NCBI GenBank assembly: GCA_003864495.1
Contig: ML133471.1
Coordinates: 124,001-188,000 of the forward strand
Origin: Nemopilema nomurai
Taxonomy: Eukaryota > Cnidaria > Scyphozoa > Rhizostomeae > Rhizostomatidae
DNA: 64,000 nt
Reading direction: 5' to 3'
Position numbers and translations under genes: made by a program. The notes under the pieces were generated by a model. It was not told the origin of the DNA, searched no databases, and worked only from the letters and a program-made list of their open reading frames with translations. Shown one piece after another: positions 26,420 to 37,712 of the stretch. How positions within the stretch are numbered: position 1 is the stretch's first letter; the number at the start of each line of letters is the position of its first letter.

Positions 26420-27518
26420 TTGCTCATACCCGAACACAGGTCTTGAAATAAACCGTGTTTGGGTACGTTTGAAATGAACGGTAAATGAGACAACAACAGC
26501 AACAAAATGTAGAGGTTGGAGAGAACGGTGTAACTCAATGCCCTGTCCTCATAAAAATCCAGCTACCCCTCTTTATAACATGATATTCCCTTTGAAAGCT
26601 TGATAACTAAATTGCCTCTGAACTTAGAAGCTTTGAAAGATGTTTCTCAATCCGTTCACGTTAAAAACAGGCTAAAGTTACCCAAAGATCCCAGCATTAA
26701 CAAAGCTTCAAATAATACTTTCTTTACATTCTGCATTGGCAAACTCGAGGTAGCTAGTGTCGAAAATCTTTATAAAAATTGATGTTACTTTTTGCTATTC
26801 TCGATTTCGTTCACCCTTAATACACTTCTAGTAGATGTTTCATAGAGTAAGGGGGGTGGGGGGGGTTGAAGAACCCATGCCAACTTTGCGTCTGATTTTC
26901 ACAGATGATGTCGAGTTCGAAACAGAAGCCTGTGTGTGCTGAAATCTCCTTTATCGTTACTGCTCAGCGTGTTTATAAGATTGGTAAACGAGGCAAGGAT
27001 TTCGTTTCGCTTGATACTCCAAGCCAAACAAATGTAATGATATAAGGGTAATCATATCAGTTTCGAAAACGACCTAACAACAAGGAGATTGATAAAAAAG
27101 ATTGGCCACCCACATAGGACTGGTTAGCGGAGAATTTTCACAGACGATTGTCATTATTTCTAATACGAAAAACGCCACATAACGTTTATTTTCAGCATCA
27201 TCGCGGACAGTTGTATTAAGCTACTTGAAAGCTATTTTAACATGAAAAAGCAATATTTGTCTATATGTAGTGCGTAATGGGTGGTTTGGCAGATAAGGTC
27301 TGCAAGGAATTTCCAAATACCTTAAGCGTTTTAGATACAAAGCCATCTGGAATGTTATAGCATTTGCAGCAATATCCCGATATTCATGATTCCATATAGA
27401 AGCGATCAAATGGTAGCAACCACATGATAACCTAATTAGTAAATCTTGATACTGGCAATCGGCGGACAACAAAAATTCTGATTACTCCATGGCAGACCAG
27501 ACAGTCAGACTTGCTTAC
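26420..27518. other. Intergenic or intronic, nothing recognised
   Basis: AT-rich sequence with one G-run (around 26850-26866). No supportable exon. Confidence 0.4.
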
Positions 27519-28324
27519 CATGTCAAAAGGCATCGTGGTTTCTAAGCGTCCAAAGATTTCCCACAGTTTTGGCAACGGAAAGAAATCCTTAATTTTAGCT
27601 AACATCAACCAGGCTAATGCCTCACGGGCTAAAAATAAACGCTCGTTTGATGGCTGGAGATATTGAAGAAGGAACGCAGATCCTCCAATCGGATCAGGCA
27701 GACCAGTGCCAAAACAAGTGGCTCAGATCGGCCTGTAGGTCAAATGTGAGCGGGCATTATGTGTGTGCTAAAATTAGTCACTTGCTAATAGCAGTCATTC
27801 AGTTAAGCAGCAAATGCTTAACAAATTGCTGAGTGAGCCATCACCCTCTCTTACATAAACGGCTGAAATCTCGCCAACTTTTTTGAACTCGACAATGGGA
27901 ACCTTGGTAATGTTTAAAAACATAAAGATTTGGTAGAAAATAACTATAGGAAGAGAAGATATATCGATGTATATAGATGTAAGAGAACTTGATGATGAGT
28001 GGGTCCCTGCCCTTTTGAAAAATACCATATAACTGGAAAATGAAACGTAAAAATCTATTCGCAGAAGAAATGCTCGTGTAGCCTATTTTTACGCAGACTG
28101 TACAATTTTTAGCTCAAATATAAAACTTTTGATTTTTGCCTTGAATAAATTCTCGTTGGTACAAGGCAGGGTCCAGTCCCTTCTTACAACAGTGGTTTTT
28201 AGAGGGTGGTAAACTCTCGCTTACCCACTGATGGGGACAACACGGTGGCAATTTCGCCCGCATGAGCAAACTCCTTTTGGACGTAATCCTTCAAGTAGTG
28301 CCTCGGAACCATTACGGCAGCCAT
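27519..28324 (-). CDS. Unrecognised gene, first two exons (28225-28324 and 27519-27628)
   Basis: Exon 1 starts at an ATG directly preceded in frame by TAA (GCGTAAATGGCTGCC) and reads MAAVMVPRHYLKDYVQKEF, ending at a GTAAGC donor in phase 1. Exon 2 follows a good pyrimidine-rich acceptor (tttatttttag) in phase 1 and reads REALAWLMLAKIKD and FFPLPKLWEIFGRLETTMPF, ending with another GTAAGC donor in phase 0. The 70 joined residues are coding-like, mostly helical and free of low complexity. I do not recognise the family. Later exons were not found with confidence below 27.5 kb. Upstream at 28761-28985 lies a further frame starting AATATTGAATGGCG whose status is unclear. Confidence 0.5.
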
Positions 28325-31300
28325 TTACGCTAAGCCTCTTGTGTGAGAAAATTCCGCAGCCACAATCACGTTGACCACACACCTTGCCCTCGTTCTAACT
28401 ATTTTGAAGATTTACAAATTCAAGGTAAAACTTCGTGTAAGGTTGAAAAAAACGGAAATCTTGTTGCCCCGGCTGCTATTGAGCGATAAGTAGGATCCAT
28501 AGGATCTAAATGTGTCAAATGGCCACTCTTTGGCGCTATTTAGAAGGGATCATCCAAAGCTGAAATTTACGAAAAACATGTATGTACAGTATGGAGAAGC
28601 CGACGCCACACATGTGGACAAAATTTGTCGCTGCGACGCTAATGATGGCGCGGCGCGGTAGCGATTAGGCCTTGCTGCCAGTACCACCATTCGAAGACGA
28701 AACAAACTGCTGTAGATAGAGTTTTAATCCTATTGGTATGTCGTGTCCGCCACACACGGATCATCCTGGGCACGTTGCTCGCGATGGTTTATATCCCTGG
28801 CATGGCAGCAAGGCAGGTTCGCCCAGGGCGGTTAAGCTCTTGTTGATGTTGGAAATATGTTGATACAGTTTAATCCTCGAATGCGTGGCAAGAACGCACA
28901 AACATCGAGTCCCATCTCTATGCACGGAAGACAGACAACAACATTTGGATGAAAAGATAATGAGTGCCGACGCCCGATCCGCCATTCAATATTCACAGTG
29001 CAAATCCAAACTAGCCTTTTCCGTGTTTTGATGAAATGTTGTTTCGCATTTACCAACCACCCAAGGACTTCTTTGGAATTCACAAACAGAGTCAACATTA
29101 TGTCTGCTAGGCCATTTCAAAGCTGTCTCTTTTCAGAGTAGCATCGTAGCGTGTATTTCAACCCTTTAGGCCTAATGGTTCTGCATAATGGCGGCAAGTT
29201 AGCAAACATGGCACCTGAAAGCTCAACATGAAAAAAGCAAGAAATGGAAAAACGAGCCGAGTGGAGGAGCCAATTGAGAATATGGTGCAATGACGATTAG
29301 GAATACAAGTTAACCAATAATCGAAGAGTAATTCTAGTGTAAAGAAAGGCCTGGATAGCTTTTTAGTATGACTGCAAATGCATGAGCCTCGTTTGTGAAA
29401 AATTCTCGTTTGGAAGACTGCTTCCTCGAAGAAACTGTCGCAAATAGACAGATCGCTAGTTGGTCGATCGAAGATGGACAGCAAGTAAGGATCGGGTAGC
29501 GTGCGATAGATTGTTCAGTCACCTAAGTGGACTGTCTAGGTCGAACGGGATTGCAGTTTGATCTGCCATTCGCGAAATTCGATATAGAGAAACAGAAGCG
29601 ACGAGTCCAGCATCGTAATTAGCAGTGCTAATTAGCAAACATACGAGCCCTTTTTACAGTGCAGCTTAAGAAAGCTGGGTGCTGGAGAGCTCAGTAAAAA
29701 CATTGCATGGTTGATTTACACCGATTACCCAACCAACTGCTATGAAGCATTTGTGGGCTCCTTTATATACATGGAAGTAACTAGGGCTTACAATACAAGC
29801 CCCCTTTACCCGCGGGCAACTTGTGTGAATACTCAAAGAGCGGCACGAAATTCTTGTGAGTACTATCATTTTGTTGCAATACGGCATTGTTTCAAAGAGG
29901 ACAAGGTACAAAGTTGACAACATTTTCCATTTGCTTTTGCGGTGGCTTGTTCCGTAGCTTCTGAGATCGCAACGTCCGAGATTCGCTTTAAGCAATACTC
30001 AAGGGGCCTTCAAGGTAGTCTTCAACTTGCTTTAAATGGCATCGTGATTGGCTAGAAGTGGTGATTCACAAAAACCGCAAAGGATTGTTGTTAATACCCA
30101 TTTTGAAGTTATGTCTAAGGCCATGAAAGACCAAATTCTTAATTCAAATTCAAATGCATAGCGGAGCCATTGATTAGCGGAAAAGCCGATGAAGAAGCAC
30201 AGAGAAGGGCTTCCTATGGAGTGAAGCAAATCAGTTACAATCGATAACGCAACAGTAACACATTGAAAGCTACAAATTGCTTATCGCCTTACTTATCGGC
30301 CATCTTATCGCGAGAGCTTAAAAGTTATGCATGGTTATTTGGGCTACTGAAAGAAAAGGCCGAAGTAATAAGCCAAGGTTGACGGGTAGGGGCCTAAGCA
30401 GGCCTAAGCAGCTTGTTGGTGAAGGTGTAAGGCGATCCTGATCATGAAGAACTTTTAAGACTCATAACTAACAGACGTCACGAAGACAATGAATCGTTTC
30501 ATTGGTTGTTCGACTGAGCATAGACGAATAGTTGTGAAGCTCCAAACGACCCTCTTTAACAGACATATATTACATATTTTCAGTACATTGATTAGGGGCA
30601 AAAGGAAACAAACAGAAGCATTATTCATGCCTGCTAGCTTCCCATGAGACTGTTTTCAGATCATAACCAAGGAACAACATATTAGTTTAAGAGTTTAGTA
30701 AATCAGTCGTAACATATCTTTATTAACTCCAAACTGAAACACAATTATCGGCAATTCGTTCCTCAGCCAAGAAATAATGAAACCGTAATATCGAGGAAAG
30801 TCTTAAGTAACTTATGATCGTGCCTTTGTCACAACACAATACCACAAACGTTGCCCTCTAACTTATCCGCACCACTAATTCAAAGTAGAAAAGGAGACTG
30901 AAAACTATTTAATTTTCTACACTTTATTAAAAGCCGGTATTATAAATGGTTTTGACCCCTTTCATGTAAGAACCGTTAGTAATTTAGCCAAAACAAACTG
31001 GCGAGTTATTTTGCAACAAGTAGTGTTCAAGGAAAACTGAGGGACCTGAATCTTTCCAGGCCTTGTGTTGCAAAATAGATCTAGAACGAGGCGGAGGCCA
31101 TTCAGACTCCGTATTACGGGCAGTCGTAGTGGAAGCTATCTGAAACGGTCGTGTCACGTGGAAAGCAGTCGTAGTCCGAATTCTGAAGAGCTTCCTGGCC
31201 TGCTTTCCACATTTGATAAAGGTCCAACGTGTACCGTTGATCATTGCATTGGCCAGTGGCCAGTCATTGCAAACCTCGCTGCCTTTTCAAGCCATCCAAT

Positions 31301-32762
31301 CGCCGTGTTCTGGCTTGAGCCATTGGGGAAAACTCTCGATCTATGCGCAGGCATCCGATTACCCTCTCTCAAGAGCTGTCACAACAAACAGGCTTCGACT
31401 TTCGTGAAAACACTTCAAACCGGACTCTAAAACCTCTCACTGAACTTTTTACTAGGATTATCGGAGCCGAGAGTTTCACGAGACTGATAAATTCAGAGAG
31501 TTGTACGCGATTACGTGCAGCAACAACAACCAGTTTAATTTTTCCGGATTTCACAGACGTAGATGACCCAGTGATTGAAAGATTATCTGAGTCAATTAAT
31601 GAGGCAGTTTTCACTATAGGCCGCTGTTAAGGACATTCTCAAAATGCCGATTTACTTATCCTACCTTTTCTTCCATCTGTTTTAAACCAGCAAAACAACG
31701 TACGGTGATTATTTAAAGAAAAACGTTGTTAAATGCAGCGGGGAATCAAAAGCCAGGGCCATCTTCGACCTTAAGTCCATAACTAGATGAAATTCCATTC
31801 ATCGCTTTTGATCTTCGATTACTACAGTTCCAAATTAGCAAGGGTATGTTATCCCCGGGCTCTTCGTGGTACCCACCAACTCGCTGAGCTTTTGACTCCA
31901 AAATGCCGTTAACACAGCCCCATCGAAAAGAGAGTACGATGCATTACGTTATCGATTGATGTTACCGAAATGTGCTGTCCCAGTTGAAAGCTTTTCGCCT
32001 CAGTGGCATTATTACGGGCGCGAGTATGAGATTGGGTAATGGAAAATCAGTAGAGGAAACTTCGACGTCTTTTGTTTAAAAAGCTTTCTTCATTTTGACA
32101 AGCCGGCTCCCCACTCAATGACTCAGAGTGTTTGAGATAGGCTTCTCGATTCCAATGTCCGGGATTCTTGTTCGACGTCACTTCGTAACGAGGTGCTTTT
32201 ACCACTCACGTCATTAACGAAACAACCACTATTGGATTTCGTAAAAAGTCATTCATACAGGGAATCGAGTGGAGCACAAATGAAAGGAGCGGTATTAAAA
32301 ATTGTCCAGCGACAACCAAGGGATGTATTCACTGAATGCTCCAGCGAAATGGTGGGACAGGGTTGGCACGATAGAATGCCATGCCGAGCCCCACCGTGAA
32401 GCTGGGCGATATCGGGAAGATTTGAGAGGCGAAATAGCTGTGGAATGACAGTGTTCTATTGTTTTACATTCTACAACGTTTCCAATGTCGATTAGATAGA
32501 TAAAAGGCCAGAACGTCTTGGTTTAGTGGTGTAGCTACCGTAGAAAGGTGTCACCACACAAACAAATCATGTCAGGCTTTCTAACTTTAGATTTTCTCAT
32601 GATTTTTGAGGCGGCTTTATCTATCAAACGTCACAAAGTCACGTTGGTGAATATCAATTTCGATGGGACCAGTCAACAAGTTCAAAAATTATCAAAGCAG
32701 CTCAGTAGTTTAATCTAAAAATAAACTGAAGCTGCACTGATTGGAAACAGAAATGCAAAATC
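28325..32762. other. Region between two minus-strand genes
   Basis: Contains a GC-richer stretch at 28.5-29.0 kb (possible promoter region of the 28324 gene) and another at 31.07-31.63 kb. In the latter, two + strand frames (31065-31430 and 31343-31630) overlap out of phase, as in a frameshifted relic; no family was recognised. The rest is AT-rich and featureless. Confidence 0.4.
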
Positions 32763-32768
32763 TTTATT
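32763..32768 (-). terminator. Polyadenylation signal of the extended TTK transcript
   Basis: AATAAA on the minus strand about 80 bases after the stop codon at 32849-32851 and downstream of the exons at 33279-33542 and 32849-32886. Its position supports those exons being the 3' end of a gene. Confidence 0.5.
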
Positions 32769-32848
32769 TGGAAAGAACCGGGACGCGAATCGTGAAACAC
32801 ATGGGGCCGATGAGGTAAGTACCTTGGATGCTATGGATAATAATTTGA

Positions 32849-33542
32849 CTACAAGTAATAATCAAATAAAGCATCAACAAAACCAACTGGAAGTCGAAGA
32901 TAAAAATTGTCAAAGGTGTCAGACAACAAAACTTACCAGATTCACTTAATTTCACTTATCGTAATCTGTTTTTATTTGTGAAATATGCTTACATGACGCG
33001 GCAGTATTTTATTCTTCTTCGTTTCATGGACAAATTTTGTCTCATTAAATTGACACCATGAAAGTACCTAATGAGCTCACAACTGATCTTTAATCTTGAT
33101 TCGCCATTAAGAAAAATGTGAAAAAGAAGGCACGTAGAAACTTTGAACTACGACCAGCATGTGTAGAGACAGAATGGCAAAGTGCGTTAAATTTACGTTA
33201 ATAAGGATCCACTTCAAGTGCATCTTGCGTCCCTCATCGACAAATAAGTAAGCGCAAATAAAAATAGGAAAAACTCACTTGGTTTGTCGAGAACTCCTCC
33301 TTCTACAGATTTTTCTGCTTCTTGCTCAACTTCCTGTCGTCTGAGTGTGCTTTTTATCTCTGTCGATCTTTTTCTCAAGTCACGATTTGCCCTTCTGACT
33401 TTCCGTTCAGCGAAATCAGTATTTATGGTTTGCAGAACAAAGGCCTTTAATATCATTGGTCCATGCAGCTTTCCTCTAAGGCTATTTGCCTTTCGATCCT
33501 CGCGATTATCAAATGCGTATTGTTCCTCCAAAAGGGGATGTC
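32849..33542 (-). CDS. Two terminal exons (33279-33542, 32849-32886), probably a C-terminal extension of TTK
   Basis: The first exon has a strong acceptor (ccgtgttttcag), a GTGAGT donor and an 88-codon open frame in phase 1-1. It begins HPLLEEQYAFDNRED, has a basic stretch AERKVRRANRDLRKR and a charged helical stretch RRQEVEQEAEKS. The second follows tcgacttccag and encodes IGFVDALFDYYL and stop, then an AATAAA. The preceding TTK exon (37713-37815) ends in phase 1 with a GTAAGT donor, so they join in frame and the whole model closes. I know of no such segment in vertebrate TTK. The alternative is that these exons belong to a different gene whose 5' part I missed. A rival last exon near 32937-32965 would end after NYDK. 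Confidence 0.5.
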
Positions 33543-36500
33543 CTGAAAACACGGTGAAAAGTTCACAGAACTTTCATTATCAAATCAAGTGATAAGAGCT
33601 CTCTATTCCGTCGATGTAATTAGATGTATCTTCTGTCATTTTTTCCTCGCCATAAAAGCGGTCGGTCAATCGTCCCTTCATTTCACGTCAAAAACTAATC
33701 ATTGGAATCTCATGCCTTAAATTTCGATCGAATTCCAAGAGCGCTTTCCCTTAGAGGTGACTTTTCAGAAGTATTTCGTTGAAGGAAAAAGTGGCGTTGT
33801 TACGACGGGCCAAGATCGAAGCGTCTTTCACCTGTCTCCTAATTCAAGTGCATGACTTTCAGCCGATCAGGGGTCAACAGCATTTTCGAGTGCTCCTGAC
33901 CTTTGAAATGTTTGGAAATTTGTGCCTGTTTTGGGCGCCACGCCCTGCAAAAACGTATCTTGACGTGTTACTTTAACAAGGCGTACATGCGGGAGTTTAT
34001 TAATGAACATTCATAGATGCATAGAGGGATAAAACAGCTTAGATTCCGCCTCTCTAACTGAAATTTTCTATGACGAGCCCTCAAACTCGTGGAAACATTC
34101 GCCACAAGCAATTTGGATGCCACCGATCGTTTCCAAAACAGATTTTAGTTAGCATAGTAAAATACTATACAAGTTTGCAGAAATTGTCTACTCTTTCAAA
34201 AAATCACTGAAAAACAGTTTTCCAGTAGCCTCACATTAAAATTTAATACAAACAAACACAATAGCAATGGATTAATGATAGTTCCAAGAAAACAATCACT
34301 TCCATCTCCTCCGACTTCATCAAGCCTGTCTGAGGGTGCCCCCATTACTCGGTTTGCGCGCGGGGGAGGGGGGGTGGTTGATGGCGGCTTTAAAAAAGTC
34401 CAACTCAAAGCGAGAGGGCCCACTTGTAACCTGTATTTTGACTTCTCTTGATTTGGTTTGTCTAACTTGACTAACTTACAGAAAATGACTAAGTTGAAGC
34501 AACTTAATTTTATCCTTAAATGGTCAACATATTTTCTTTCAAACTTCTAAAATCGAGAAAATTATGTCTAACCTGTGAAAGCTTTTAGAACTTAACCAAG
34601 CTTTTTCCAAAGATAACTACGGCACTTAGCGACAGGTCTAGCACAAAAACAAAAATTGAAATTTGTCGTCTCCTATACTAGCCACGTTTTCTGCCTTTTC
34701 AAATGGTTCAAATATATTTTCTCCGATCATAGTTCTTCCTGAACATTCTTCATAGTACAGGCAGCTTAGTTTGCTGCTGATTAAACCATTTCATTAAAAC
34801 AAAAAATGAAAAGCAGATTTTCATAAACCATGAAAAAGCCCCCACAATAAATTATCGTCTGATTCTAATAGCATATACCCTGAAGTTGTGTGAAGCAGTG
34901 TTCTTCACAGGCAAAAGAAAGTTGAAGACAGAAAACTGATTTGATTCAACAAAACGCCTTCAAATTGATGAATGCTGCCAGGCCTTCAAAAGAAAATTCT
35001 TTCTTTAAACAGAACTGTTGATTCAATAGAACTTGAGTCAGTTTTCAATATGATATGTTCTTAAAAAGGTCATCTTTCCAACTCGAAATTCAGAGCATTG
35101 TTTGTTTGCAAGTAATTACTTAAACGATAAGTCAAACAAGACAGAACTTTGAAGTAGTTATTTACTTTCAAATCACACCGTTAAAACAAAAGCTGCAACG
35201 AAAAGGTGCCAAATTTCTGGTTTTTGTTGGTTCACTGTTAAGACAAAACCTGCCTTTGAAATGGGGGTTTAATATTCAATACGAAACCAAATGAAGCTTC
35301 AATTTGCCTTTTCAGTTAAATATTTGAAGCAGCGGACAAAACGATGTTGCAATCTCATCACATCAAGGAAGAATTGGCCCCACCCCCTATTGCAGTTTTA
35401 GCAACCAGAAGTGGTATCAAACAAAACTCCCACTTGAGAAGCAGTTACGTATAACACAGCTATATTCGATATGTTGGACTTATGATTAAAACCTTTCTAA
35501 TTAAATGAACTTAAAAATTAAAACCGTTGCTTTTCAATAAACAACAACAGAGACTTATAAAAAGCCAGTGCAATAGTACCATTGTCTAAGGCAACCACAT
35601 GGCTTTGACAATGTAAAGGACGTCTCAGAATTAAATAGAGGAAAGTAGAATCAATGCAGAAAATACATCTTCCCATTCTGGTTAGGTTCGAATAACACTT
35701 GTAGAGCATTGTATACTTCTTATACAGCTACTGGAATAGATTCAAGTGCAATTCAGTTAAGTACTTTAATGTCAAAGTCTCTCTGCAACGATGATAGAAT
35801 AACTTCAAATAATGATGTTTAGCAAAATCAACGGTTATGGAGTTAGCCAATGAATATTGTTCCGATTTCAGATATTCTGTATTGGTATTTATCTCTTTAT
35901 CATGTCAAGCCCTCGTTAGCGGATTTCTAAAATAATAGTTGCGAGTTGTTTTATGGCGAAGAAGAGACGAGGGTTCATCAAAGACTATCAAATACCCAGA
36001 GATATGGTCATTCAGGGTGATCACATTTACCCATTTACAACACCCACTTTGAGTAACGTTGAAATCTTTTGTGACATTTGTAAGTGCAACAGTCAAAGCC
36101 TTTGTCGGTACATTTGGCTCGAACTTCGCAGTAAGCCAGACAAAACTACTGTGGGTGACATGTTCATGGGTCAGAAAACACTGCAGTCCCTCAGCGCAGA
36201 GTCTGGAATCGAACAGCTGCGTCAAATCCTATACATTGTTGTTTCATGCGATAGTTCCCGGTGCTTAACATCTTTCGTGCATCCCACACGAAGTACATTC
36301 GTTCCCTGGTTCTTGCGCGTACAGATCCATTGCCGTGAATCAAAGACACTGCCTTGAAACGGCCTGTTTCACACTGTGTCGCTGTTTTTCCTTTACGCAC
36401 ATTGTATTTATTTGCTGAAGCACTAATGACGTCAGATATTAGCTCAAAAATTTACTGAACTCTCTTGAAAATTTTGCTTTCCTCATAGATAGCTCAAAAA

Positions 36501-37712
36501 GCTTCAACTAGCATAGACGTGAAAAGCTTCGATATTGTTTTGAAATGACAAATTATGGATCAATATCTGTGTAGAATATCAAATATTTTGCCTAAATGAA
36601 ACCCGAAAAGAAAAACCCATTTATCTCGACCAGATACAATGAGAAATATCCCAGAAACTTATGAACTGACACGGTTAATGTTTTAAAAAAACCGCAATTA
36701 AAACGAGAACTACAATTCAACTCTACCCATTGAAAAGTTCATCCACATTGCAAAAACAAGTGGCACCCATGAGGAGAAAACTAACTTAAAGCAGTCACTT
36801 CTTAGAGACACGAAAAAGGGCTATTTCGGTAAGGATTAATTTAGCAGAAATAAGATTCTTAGATTAAAAGTTAGTTATTTTAGACTCTTGGTTGATAAAA
36901 ATACACCTTTAAATCAAGTCTTTATAATTTTCTAAAGGCGTGGTGGCTTGCAATCAGGGTTGGCTTTGTTGTGACTAAGATATACTGGCAACCAAATCGT
37001 GTTCCTGTCTCCATGCCTGAAAGTCATCAAATCGTTGGCAAATGTACGAGTGAATGTGCTTATAATTAAAACGATTTAACCATGGGCTCGGTAGGCATAA
37101 GTGGCCCGCACTTATGGAACAACCTTTGCTGTCCACTGATCCACATATTCAGCATTTGCAGTGACAACACACATTGGTAGGTAGTACAGCATAAGCGCCA
37201 ATCACTTCAACTTGGGAACCAACGCACGACAAAAACAACGAGCTTGCACAGCAAACAAGTTAATTCGTTCGACCGCGTGCAGGGCATTGCGAAGGCTGTC
37301 AGCCATGCTAACTGTTTTTGGCGGTGAAAGCCCGCACTGAACTGAACGGAGCTTAAACATACTGAACACCATTGGGGCCAAGCTTTGAATGGTAGAAGCT
37401 TCATCAACAAAATCTGCTCCATTCAAGGAAGGATACAACCATCTCTTAGGACATCCTGCTGTAACTTTCATTGCAGTGAAATTATGATTGCTGTGAATTC
37501 AGTGGAAGAAGCCAAAAAAGTCAAACCTAGACTGTTTAAATGGTACATAACGTTCTCTTCTAGGAAAGAAACGATGCTGTTTTAACTAATAAAAGTCCTG
37601 CGACTTTTTCTACTCTGGGGCGTTTTCCACTGCTCACAGGCAGAAAAATTTCAAACTCTGTTCTCTTCTGTTCCATTCGATTACGAAAACCTTTTTTCAA
37701 ACTACGACTTAC
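33543..37712 (-). other. Intron between TTK tail exons
   Basis: About 4.2 kb. It contains frames open on both strands at 35905-36360 and a minus-strand 89-codon frame at 37202-37471 (coding-like, ending ARCFCRALVPKLK). No family was recognised and no matching splice phases were found, so they are not called as genes. Confidence 0.4.

Noticed and set aside
26155..26538. A 127-codon minus-strand frame starting with a hydrophobic segment
   Set aside because: It has no splice or family support, and its hydrophobicity reflects T-rich composition; a better candidate start overlaps it in another frame.
31065..31630. A gene in the GC-richer island at 31 kb
   Set aside because: The + strand frames overlap out of phase, contain no recognised motif and lack good splice sites.
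27519..33542. Joining the exon at 33279-33542 directly to the exon at 27519-27628 (phases fit)
   Set aside because: An ATG exon at 28225-28324 with an upstream in-frame stop explains the 27.5-kb exon better, and the 33.3-kb exon has its own terminal exon with AATAAA.
35905..36357. Long frames open on both strands around 36 kb
   Set aside because: Both strands are open, suggesting base composition rather than coding. No motif recognised and no convincing splice pattern.
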